DNA of 9,444 nt. Source: JAMWCX01 sp964352425. Lineage in GTDB: Bacteria; Omnitrophota; Gorgyraeia; 2-01-FULL-45-10. The notes under the pieces are model-generated. The model made no database searches. It was not told the DNA's origin and saw nothing but the letters and a program-made list of their open reading frames with translations. The stretch spans positions 1 through 9,444 of the forward strand of contig CAYGRZ010000056.1 in assembly GCA_964352425.1 (NCBI GenBank), in the 5' to 3' direction. Position numbers and translations under genes: made by a program. Below, in pieces: positions 1 through 5,716 of the stretch (its first letter is position 1; each line of letters begins with the position of its first letter).

Positions 1-2
1 CG

Positions 3-78
3 ACAAAAGGGGACAGCGCCCTTTTTATATAATCAGTACATTCGGCGAAAAAGGAAAAAGGGCGCTGTCCCCTTTTGT
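3..78. repeat. Perfect 24-bp inverted repeat (REP/MITE-like) abutting a start codon
   Basis: The arms at 3-26 and 55-78 are perfect reverse complements (left arm begins ACAAAAGGGGACAGCGCCC), separated by a 28-nt loop. The right arm ends at base 78 and the GTG start of the next gene begins at 79, so the element fills the normal leader and ribosome-binding position. There is no transposase gene in the window, so it would be a non-autonomous element, possibly of the kind moved by REP-associated (Y1/TnpA_REP) transposases; that link is inference. Folded as RNA it would make a very stable stem. Confidence 0.9.
28..33 (+). promoter_or_regulatory. Candidate -10 box inside the loop of the inverted repeat
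   Basis: A consensus TATAAT lies in the loop of the 3-78 repeat, about 46 nt upstream of the GTG at 79. No convincing -35 hexamer lies 16-18 bp upstream; that position falls in the A/G-rich left arm. A transcript starting near 40 would carry only the right arm, so the hairpin could not form and mask the start. This is a single-box match in an AT-rich loop, so it is weak evidence. Confidence 0.3.
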
Positions 79-1593
79 GTGAAAAAGATACTTACCATAG
101 CCGCTTGCGCGGTCCTGCTGACAGGCGTCTTTCTTTCACAGGATTGCCGCGCCGAAGAGAAGCTTCACAAGCTCATCTACTTCTTCTCTCCGACCTGCCA
201 CCGCTGCGCCGTGACCAGGGACAATGTGATGCCGCGCGTCCTGCAGCATTTCCAGGGCCGCATGTTCGTCGAATACCGGGACATTACCGATGTCGAAAAC
301 TATAAGATGCTCTTTGCACTCAAACAGCAGCTGAAGGCAGATGAGAAGAGCGTCTTCCCGGTCCTCTATATGGGCGGCCAGTTTATCGACGGCAGGGACG
401 ACGCCAATCTTACATACGAATCGCTCGCGTCGTTCGTGGCGCGCGGCATCGGCCGTGACGAAAAGGGGCCGGACGCAAAGACCACAAATGAGGCCGTCGT
501 CAGTTATTTCAAAAAACTGGAGCCGCTGGCGATCATGAGCGCGGGATTTGCCGACGGCATCAACCCGTGCGCCTTCACCGTCATCGTCTTCTTCATATCG
601 TTCCTCTTCTTCCAGGGCTACGGCAGGAGGAATATCGCCATCGTCGGGATGTCGTTCATGGTATCGGTCTTCGTCACGTACGTATTGATCGGGTTCGGGA
701 TCTTCGGCTGGCTCCACGTGATGAAGGGATTCTCCCTTGTTAGCAGGATCATCAGCATGACGATCGGTGTGGCGAGCATCATCCTCGGCGTCCTGTCGAT
801 ATACGATGCGTTCGTCTTCAGAAAAAAAGGAGCCAGCGAAGATATGGTCCTCCATCTTCCGAAGGGCATAAGGCAGCGGATCCATTCGATCATCGGCAAC
901 GAATACAGGGTCACCAAAGAGAAGGCACCCCCCAGGAGCGTGATCGCGCTGATCGGCAGCGCGCTTGCCGTCGGATTTCTCATATCGATCTTCGAGTCGC
1001 TCTGCACCGGACAGCTCTACCTTCCCACGATCATGTTTATCCTGAAGACGTCGCCGTATAAGCTCCTGGCGTTCGGGTATCTCGTTCTTTATAACCTGAT
1101 GTTTATGGTGCCGATCGCCGTCGTCTACTGCCTGGCGCTCGGCGGCGTTTCGTCCCAGACCTTCGCCGGTGCCATACAGAAGAACATGTTCTTCGTGAAG
1201 CTCTTCCTCGCCGCAATGTTCCTCTTCCTCGGTATCAGTCTTGTCCATGCCGATAATTCGATCGCCCCGGCCAACAAGACGAAGGCAGAGATCATGAAGG
1301 ATCCGAACTTCTACGATTTCGGGAAAGTAAAGGATGGGGATATCCTCAAGCATGTGTTCATGCTCAAGAATAACGAAGAAGCGACCATTTGTATTAAAGA
1401 AGTTAACACCTCGTGCTCCTGCAGTGCGGCAAAGGTCGATGTCAAGATCGTCGAACCCGGTAAGGAGGTGCCGGTCGAGATATCGTTCAACACGAAAGGC
1501 TACAGGGGCTTAAAGAAGCGGCAGCTCTTTGTCCATACGGACTCGAAAAAAAGCCCGCTCGTCATCTTTGAGATCCAGGCGGATGTGCAATGA
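79..1593 (+). CDS. Thioredoxin-like / CcdA-DsbD-like membrane / DUF1573 fusion protein
   Basis: Predicted envelope thiol-disulfide electron carrier of 504 residues. It opens with a signal peptide (MKKILTIAAC..., about residues 1-25). An extracytoplasmic thioredoxin/glutaredoxin-like domain (about 28-125) has the redox pair C40-H-R-C43 in the context FFSPTCHRC. A membrane region (about 150-395, roughly six helices) follows, with CcdA/DsbD-type cysteines C164 in INPCAF and C309 in SLCTGQ. The C-terminal domain (about 406-504) is DUF1573-like, with YDFGKVKDGD and the cysteine motif TSCSC (C446, C448). Six helices would put both soluble domains outside. E. coli DsbD has the opposite order: Ig-like domain first, thioredoxin last. 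The GTG start is chosen because it gives the MKK signal peptide; no Shine-Dalgarno (SD) sequence is visible because the inverted repeat runs to base 78. The exact substrate is unknown; the neighbouring cysteine-rich secreted proteins are candidates. Confidence 0.85.
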   Translation: MKKILTIAACAVLLTGVFLSQDCRAEEKLHKLIYFFSPTCHRCAVTRDNVMPRVLQHFQGRMFVEYRDITDVENYKMLFALKQQLKADEKSVFPVLYMGGQFIDGRDDANLTYESLASFVARGIGRDEKGPDAKTTNEAVVSYFKKLEPLAIMSAGFADGINPCAFTVIVFFISFLFFQGYGRRNIAIVGMSFMVSVFVTYVLIGFGIFGWLHVMKGFSLVSRIISMTIGVASIILGVLSIYDAFVFRKKGASEDMVLHLPKGIRQRIHSIIGNEYRVTKEKAPPRSVIALIGSALAVGFLISIFESLCTGQLYLPTIMFILKTSPYKLLAFGYLVLYNLMFMVPIAVVYCLALGGVSSQTFAGAIQKNMFFVKLFLAAMFLFLGISLVHADNSIAPANKTKAEIMKDPNFYDFGKVKDGDILKHVFMLKNNEEATICIKEVNTSCSCSAAKVDVKIVEPGKEVPVEISFNTKGYRGLKKRQLFVHTDSKKSPLVIFEIQADVQ

Positions 1594-1606
1594 TTATTAT
1601 GCCGCA

Positions 1607-1632
1607 GTAGCGGACACTTAAGTGTCCGCTAC
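1607..1632. repeat. Perfect 26-bp palindrome
   Basis: The half-site GTAGCGGACACTT is followed at once by its exact reverse complement, with no loop, 13 nt after the stop of the preceding gene. No T-run follows, so it is not a typical intrinsic terminator, although as RNA it could protect the 3' end. Its GTAG...CTAC ends resemble those of the palindromes at 3499-3554 and 3986-4015, suggesting a family of mobile palindromic elements (inference). Confidence 0.85.
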
Positions 1633-1700
1633 AGTGTGCGCTGCAGTCCGTGATGGAAAAAAGTCAGATAATAGCGTAATAGCATAGCGGAACTAAGCTC

Positions 1701-1729
1701 TTGACTATTTTCTTTGTTAGGAATAAAGT
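1701..1729 (+). promoter_or_regulatory. Likely sigma70-type promoter for the PKD-domain gene
   Basis: TTGACT (1701-1706) and TAAAGT (1724-1729) are separated by 17 bp, matching the -35 at five of six positions and the -10 at four of six. A start near 1736-1738 would give a leader of about 75 nt before the ATG at 1812. The match is reasonable but the -10 is imperfect; TAATAC at 1729-1734 is an alternative at a worse spacing. Confidence 0.45.
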
Positions 1730-1737
1730 AATACTCG

Positions 1738-1760
1738 GCTCTTAAAAGGGAAATAAGAGC
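1738..1760 (+). promoter_or_regulatory. 5'-leader hairpin of the PKD-domain mRNA
   Basis: GCTCTTA (1738-1744) and TAAGAGC (1754-1760) form a perfect 7-bp stem with a 9-nt loop. If transcription starts at the predicted site near 1736-1738, the stem is at or next to the mRNA 5' end, where hairpins commonly slow decay. It lies about 40 nt upstream of the SD and would not hide it. Confidence 0.4.
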
Positions 1761-1811
1761 TATTTATCATATATGTATAGGGTGGTGAGTTACAGAGCGA
1801 AAGGAGGAGGT

Positions 1812-3479
1812 ATGAAGAAAACGATACTGAGCATAGCTCTCGTCGTGACATTTGCGGCGATGCTGTGCGGTGTATCATACTCCGCAAAAGAAGAGTGCGG
1901 GCCGTGCACGAATTTCACCAAGTGCATCGGCGAGGCATTCACCTTCGACGCGTCGAAATCGAGCGCGTTCGGCGGCTGCGGGCTATGCTATACCTGGGAT
2001 TTTGGCGATGGTACGACAGGCGAGGGAGCCGTCGTGTCGCATTGCTATGAGAAGGCGGGCGAGTATACGGTGAAGTTGGTCGTTACCGACCAGTCCGGGC
2101 TTCCGTGCAATTCTGATGCTATCACGCAGGTCGTGAAGGTTAACTGCCCGCCGGTGGCCGTGTTTAATGGTCCGGACAGCGCATGCGTAGGCCAGGAGCT
2201 CACGTATGACGCATCCGCGTCATCGAGCGAGACTTCCAAGACACTGAAGTACACGTGGTGTTTCGGGGACGGAGAGACTGCTGAAGGCCAGGTCGTGAAG
2301 CATACCTTTACCTGCCCGGGCAACTACAAGGTGGCCCTTACGGTTGACGACGGCTCCTGCAGCGCATGCTGTACCGATGTCGCGTGTCTCGCCATATGCG
2401 TCAATCAGGCTCCCTGCGCCGAAGCCGGCGAGGACCTCTGCGTGACATGCGTGTCGACTGACCAGGAGCTCGAGGCGTGTTTCACGGGTTCCGGCAGTTC
2501 AACGACCGGTTGTCTTACCTATATGTGGAATTTCGGTGACGGTGCGTCCGCTGAAGGCCAGCGCGTAAGCCACACGTACGCAGGCCCCGGCACGTACAAG
2601 GTAACCCTCGTAGTCAATGATGGATGCAACTCAGCATGCAGCACCGCATCCGACTCTCTGACCGTAACGTTCTCGAGACAGCCGTGCGCCGAGGCGGGCG
2701 TTGATCATACGCTCTGCGCCGGAACCGCTGCCGAGTTCGACGGCACGAAGTCCGTAGCCGGAGCGAGCGCCACATATGCATGGGATTTTGGCGACGGCGA
2801 GAAGGCCACGGGCGCAAAGGTATCGCATACGTACGCCAAGGGCGGACAGTATGGCGTGACGCTCACTGTGACGGATGGCGAGTGCGTTTCCTGCGACAGC
2901 GCCTGCGTCAAGGTGAACGAACAACCGACCGCAGCGATATGCGGACCGGATAAAGCCTGCACGTGCGAGAACATCTCGTTCGACGCGAGCGGCTCCAACG
3001 ACCCGAACGGCGATTGCATCACCTATAGCTGGGATTTCGGCGACGGCCAGACGCTGGCTGACGGCGGACCAAAGGTATGCCACTCGTACGATAAGGGCGG
3101 CAGCTATACCGTGAAGGTGACTGTTGATGACGGATGGGGCCTGCCGTGCTCGACCGATACGAAGAGCACGACGGTCACGATCAATGGCCGTCCTACGGCG
3201 GTCATCGGACCCTGCGACGCCTGCTGCGTCGGCAAGGAGATACTCTGGGACGGGTCAGGTTCGACCGATCCGGACGGTGATGCCCTGAAGTATTCATGGG
3301 ATTTCGGCGACGGCACGACTGCCGACGGCGCGAAGGCCACCCATGTGTATACAGCGGCCGGTGAATACAAGGTCACGCTTAAAGTAGATGACGGCAAAGG
3401 GTCTCCGTGCTCGGAGTCGTATGCCTGCTATACCGCATGCATACACGAGTCGCCCAAAGCCGATCTGTGCGTGAGATAA
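1812..3479 (+). CDS. Secreted cysteine-rich protein with six PKD domains
   Basis: A 555-residue predicted exported protein. The ATG at 1812 is chosen because AAGGAGG (1801-1807) precedes it and it gives a signal peptide (MKKTILSIALVVTFAAML..., cleavage likely after VSYS near residue 24). An in-frame ATG at 1773 lacks an SD and would add 13 polar residues. The rest is six tandem PKD (polycystic kidney disease, Ig-like beta-sandwich) repeats, each with the W-x-FGDG signature at W62, W149, W239, W324, W407 and W496, so the repeat length is 83-90 residues. PKD domains usually serve as extracellular spacers or binding modules. The protein is unusual in carrying about 40 cysteines in roughly 530 mature residues, often in pairs such as C-x2-C and CC; domain 2 even has W-C-FGDG. 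No catalytic domain, lipobox, C-terminal anchor or sorting signal is visible. A structural or surface role stabilised by disulfides or metal is inferred; the function is unknown. Confidence 0.9.
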   Translation: MKKTILSIALVVTFAAMLCGVSYSAKEECGPCTNFTKCIGEAFTFDASKSSAFGGCGLCYTWDFGDGTTGEGAVVSHCYEKAGEYTVKLVVTDQSGLPCNSDAITQVVKVNCPPVAVFNGPDSACVGQELTYDASASSSETSKTLKYTWCFGDGETAEGQVVKHTFTCPGNYKVALTVDDGSCSACCTDVACLAICVNQAPCAEAGEDLCVTCVSTDQELEACFTGSGSSTTGCLTYMWNFGDGASAEGQRVSHTYAGPGTYKVTLVVNDGCNSACSTASDSLTVTFSRQPCAEAGVDHTLCAGTAAEFDGTKSVAGASATYAWDFGDGEKATGAKVSHTYAKGGQYGVTLTVTDGECVSCDSACVKVNEQPTAAICGPDKACTCENISFDASGSNDPNGDCITYSWDFGDGQTLADGGPKVCHSYDKGGSYTVKVTVDDGWGLPCSTDTKSTTVTINGRPTAVIGPCDACCVGKEILWDGSGSTDPDGDALKYSWDFGDGTTADGAKATHVYTAAGEYKVTLKVDDGKGSPCSESYACYTACIHESPKADLCVR

Positions 3480-3498
3480 GCGTACGTATATAAAGTTC

Positions 3499-3554
3499 GC
3501 AGGGCAGGTTTCCGCCTTCGCCGAGGCTACGGCGGACAAGTAAACCTGCCCTAC
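3499..3554. repeat. Nested palindromic element between the PKD gene and the small Cys-rich gene
   Basis: The outer arms, 3499-3511 (GCAGGGCAGGTTT) and 3542-3554 (AAACCTGCCCTAC), pair with one mismatch. Inside lies a second inverted repeat, TCCGCC (3511-3516) with GGCGGA (3531-3536), around TTCGCCGAGGCTAC. It occupies about half of the 107-nt gap and ends 20 nt before the SD of the next gene. The inner part resembles, in reverse complement, a sequence inside dnaX at 8267-8333. No T-run follows, so termination is not expected, but as RNA it could modulate expression of the downstream gene relative to the PKD gene. Confidence 0.8.
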
Positions 3555-3586
3555 GGATTAACATTTCACTAACAAGGAGGGGTAAC

Positions 3587-3934
3587 ATGAAAAAGGGAGT
3601 CCTTGCAGTAATGGCGATAGCAGTGGTTGTCATGTTCGCGTCGGTCGCGGTCGCGGCCACGTCGAGCCCGTGCACGTCGTGCGCGAAGCCGTGCTCGACT
3701 TGCGCGAAGGGATTTAAGCTGCCGAATCTGTTCCCGTCGTCATGCGGCAGTTGCGCGAAGCCGTGCTCCACATGCGCGAAGCCGTGCGCCCCATGCTCGC
3801 CATGCGCGAAGGTATGCGACGGTTTCAAGAGAGACGTCCTCGGCAACAAGATCCCCGTCCAGACGGTACAGGCAGGCAATGCCCTTACCGACAAGGCGAC
3901 GAAGTACGAGGAAAATCTCATCAGCGGTCAGTAA
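3587..3934 (+). CDS. Small secreted cysteine-repeat protein
   Basis: A 115-residue protein preceded by a strong SD (AAGGAGG, 3574-3580, six bases before the ATG). Residues 1-23 form a clear signal peptide ending AVA, giving a mature protein of about 92 residues. Residues 29-77 hold 12 cysteines in C-x2-C and C-x3-C spacing, built from the unit C-x-S-C-A-K-P-C-S-T-C-A-K at 29-41 and again at 53-65, followed by partial units (KPCAPCSPCAKVC) to residue 77. The repeat is visible in the DNA too, indicating internal duplication. Residues 78-115 have no cysteine and look soluble and charged. I recognise no family. The spacing suits metal binding or disulfide cross-linking in the envelope. It lies 107 nt after the cysteine-rich PKD gene with no convincing promoter of its own, so cotranscription is likely. 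Expression as protein is well supported by SD and signal peptide; function is unknown. Confidence 0.8.
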   Translation: MKKGVLAVMAIAVVVMFASVAVAATSSPCTSCAKPCSTCAKGFKLPNLFPSSCGSCAKPCSTCAKPCAPCSPCAKVCDGFKRDVLGNKIPVQTVQAGNALTDKATKYEENLISGQ

Positions 3935-3965
3935 TATCTTCTGAGCGCAGTTAGTTTGCAGCAGG

Positions 3966-4045
3966 TCGGGGCTTATAGGAGTTCGTTGTGGGGCACGTTT
4001 AAACGTGCCCTACAATCATTCATCTTATAAGCCCCGATTCTTTTT
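3966..4045 (+). terminator. Intrinsic terminator with a palindrome in its loop
   Basis: The outer arms 3966-3980 (TCGGGGCTTATAGGA) and 4023-4037 pair over 15 bp with a single G-T wobble, and the T-rich tract TTCTTTTT (4038-4045) follows directly, as expected of a Rho-independent terminator. It lies about 30 nt after the stop of the small Cys-rich gene and before the promoter of the phosphatase gene. The 42-nt loop is unusually long because it contains the separate palindrome at 3986-4015. Confidence 0.75.
3986..4015. repeat. 30-bp palindrome inside the terminator loop
   Basis: The halves 3986-4000 (TTGTGGGGCACGTTT) and 4001-4015 are reverse complements with one G-T wobble and no loop. The core GGGCACGTTT resembles the GGGCAGGTTT arm of the element at 3499-3554, and the GTGG/CTAC ends resemble the GTAG...CTAC ends of 1607-1632, which supports a common element family. 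Confidence 0.8.
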
Positions 4046-4070
4046 GGTGTAAAACATGCCGTTATTGTAA

Positions 4071-4076
4071 TATAAT
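4071..4076 (+). promoter_or_regulatory. Candidate -10 box of the phosphatase-transporter operon
   Basis: A consensus TATAAT lies just downstream of the terminator. No good -35 is present at 16-18 bp (TGTAAA at 4048-4053 matches only half). Transcription would begin near 4082-4084, next to the ATG at 4083 and about 17 nt before the GTG at 4100. The position between a terminator and the next gene supports it. Confidence 0.45.
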
Positions 4077-4082
4077 GTGTTA

Positions 4083-4109
4083 ATGATGAACCCAAGACGG
4101 TGGCGGTGA
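4083..4109 (+). other. Possible 8-codon leader ORF overlapping the phosphatase start
   Basis: ATG-ATG at 4083 opens an ORF encoding MMNPRRWR that stops with TGA at 4107-4109. The stop overlaps a GTG at 4106 as GTGA, the same 4-nt overlap seen between dnaX and recR. With the predicted transcription start near 4083 it would be read as a leaderless ORF, which could deliver ribosomes to the phosphatase start, whose own SD is poor. An ORF this short can easily occur by chance. Confidence 0.25.
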
Positions 4110-5689
4110 AAAAGATCCCACTTATCTTCAGGAGTTTCAGGACGAAGATAACCATATTCTTCATCCTTGCGATGGTCTTTGCCGGCGCGACGTCGAATTT
4201 CCTCATTTACCGTTACGCCCTCGATTCCCAGTTCGAACAACTCAGGGACAAAATGAAGACTATCGCCCAGATCGCCGTCCTCAGGGTCGATGTGCCTTCT
4301 CTCAGATCGATCCCGCTCAAAAAAGACGGCATGGAAAGCCCCGGCTACAAGGCGATAGCGGAGAAGCTCCTCCAGATCAAGAATGCGGTTCCTTCCGTAA
4401 AATATCTCTATATCCTGTCCAGGACGGAAAAGAGCGGCATGCTGCAGTTTGTCGTTGATGCCGATTCCGGCAATGTCCCCGGTGAGGCGCCGTCCTATCC
4501 GGGAGACCCCTACGACGCCACGCGCTTTCCCGAGATGATCAGGGCCTTTGACGGCGCGACCGCCGACAGGACGCTCGGAGCCGACGAGTGGGGCGTCTTT
4601 CTGTCGGGTTACGCGCCGATACGGGATGCGAGCGGCAGGGCGGTGGCGGTCCTCGGCGTCGACATGAAGGCACAGGATGTCTACGCCGTGCAGAAGGAGG
4701 TCCGGAGGCGCGCCGTCGTCGTCTTCGCGCTCGGCCTCCTCCTCGCCATCGTGCTCGGCTTTCTTATCTCCGGCGGTGTGGCAAGGCAGATAAAGGAGTT
4801 GATGAAGGGCGCCAGGCGCGTCGCGCAGGGTGACCTGGACTGGAAAGTGAAGGTCAAAGGCGTCGACGAGGTCGCGCAGCTGGCGCATCTCTTCAATACA
4901 ATGTCGGTCGATCTCAAGCGCCACATGGAGGACTTGAAACGCACCACGGCGGAGAAGGAGCGGCTCGTGCGCGAGATCGAGATCGCCAGGGGCATACAAC
5001 AGAGCTTCCTCCCGGAATCGGCCCCGAAGATACCCGGCATTGACATCGCGGCGATGAGTTTGCCGGCCCGCGTCGTAGGCGGGGACTTCTACGATTTTAT
5101 CCCCATCGATAAGGACAAGTGGGGGCTCGTGATTGCGGACGTCTCGGGCAAGGGTGTCCCGGCGGCGCTCTTCATGGCGCTCTCCAGGACGCTGGTGCGC
5201 GCAAGTATCGCCGGCGCTACGTCGCCGGCGGAGGTGATCAACCATGCCAACTATCTGATACAGCAGGATACGAAGTCGAGCATGTTCGTCACGCTCTTCT
5301 ACGCGGTCCTCGACGGCCGCACGATGACGCTGACCTTCGCGAACGCCGGCCACAACCCGCCTATGCTCATCGGCGGCGCCGGTGAAGGCGTCGTCCTCCT
5401 GAAGGCACAGGGCGTGCCGCTCGGCATCGCGTCTGATATAAAGTCGGAGGACGCCGTGATCACCCTCAAGAAAGGCGATTGTCTCGCGCTCTATACGGAC
5501 GGCGTCACGGAAGCCAGGAACGCCATCGGCGCGGAGTTCGACATGGAGCGCCTCGAGAAGACGGTGCGGGATAACCGCGCGCGCGGGGCAAAGGCGATCA
5601 TGGATGCCATAAGCGAAGAGCTGACATCGTTCGTCGGCGACCAGCCGCAGTTCGACGACATTACCATGATGGTATTGAAAGCCTCGTAA
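4100..5689 (+). CDS. Membrane-bound sensor PP2C phosphatase (HAMP + SpoIIE/RsbU type)
   Basis: A 529-residue signalling protein. One membrane helix lies at about 17-38, followed by an extracytoplasmic sensor of about 160 residues (Cache/PAS-like, containing YLYILSRTEKSG and LSGYAPIRD...VLGVDMKA). A second helix is at about 205-226, then HAMP (about 227-280), a short helical linker with ARGIQQSFLPE, and a SpoIIE-type PP2C domain to the end. The metal-binding motifs are present: GGDFYD (D329), ADVSGKG (D347), YTDGVTE (D467) and FDDIT (D519, D520), so it should be an active Mn/Mg-dependent serine/threonine phosphatase. Family members usually dephosphorylate an anti-sigma antagonist (STAS protein) in a partner-switching cascade; no such partner or kinase is in the window. 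The start is uncertain: GTG at 4100 or at 4106 (MKKIPLIF), neither with a strong SD. The MFS gene follows within 30 nt, so an operon is likely. Confidence 0.92.
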   Translation: MAVKKIPLIFRSFRTKITIFFILAMVFAGATSNFLIYRYALDSQFEQLRDKMKTIAQIAVLRVDVPSLRSIPLKKDGMESPGYKAIAEKLLQIKNAVPSVKYLYILSRTEKSGMLQFVVDADSGNVPGEAPSYPGDPYDATRFPEMIRAFDGATADRTLGADEWGVFLSGYAPIRDASGRAVAVLGVDMKAQDVYAVQKEVRRRAVVVFALGLLLAIVLGFLISGGVARQIKELMKGARRVAQGDLDWKVKVKGVDEVAQLAHLFNTMSVDLKRHMEDLKRTTAEKERLVREIEIARGIQQSFLPESAPKIPGIDIAAMSLPARVVGGDFYDFIPIDKDKWGLVIADVSGKGVPAALFMALSRTLVRASIAGATSPAEVINHANYLIQQDTKSSMFVTLFYAVLDGRTMTLTFANAGHNPPMLIGGAGEGVVLLKAQGVPLGIASDIKSEDAVITLKKGDCLALYTDGVTEARNAIGAEFDMERLEKTVRDNRARGAKAIMDAISEELTSFVGDQPQFDDITMMVLKAS

Positions 5690-5716
5690 CTCCCATTCCA
5701 TACAGGCGGATTGCCC

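Noticed and set aside
79..150. Lipoprotein signal at I-A-A-C (residues 7-10) of the redox fusion
   Set aside because: The cysteine comes after only nine residues, too short a hydrophobic stretch for lipoprotein processing; the segment continues as an ordinary signal peptide.
136..1353. 405-residue open frame on the - strand opposite the redox fusion gene
   Set aside because: Antisense shadow with low-complexity charged composition; the + strand frame has a signal peptide, redox motifs and membrane helices.
1773..1811. Upstream in-frame ATG extending the PKD protein by 13 residues
   Set aside because: It has no SD and would put polar residues before the signal peptide, whereas the ATG at 1812 has AAGGAGG and an MKK signal peptide.
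3489..3494. TATAAA as a promoter for the small Cys-rich gene
   Set aside because: No acceptable -35 lies 16-18 bp upstream, and the palindromic element would fall in the leader; cotranscription with the PKD gene is simpler.
3660..3817. CRISPR-like or non-coding tandem repeat in the small Cys-rich gene
   Set aside because: The repeats are short, irregular and keep the reading frame; they are explained by the repeated CAKPCSTCAK protein units.
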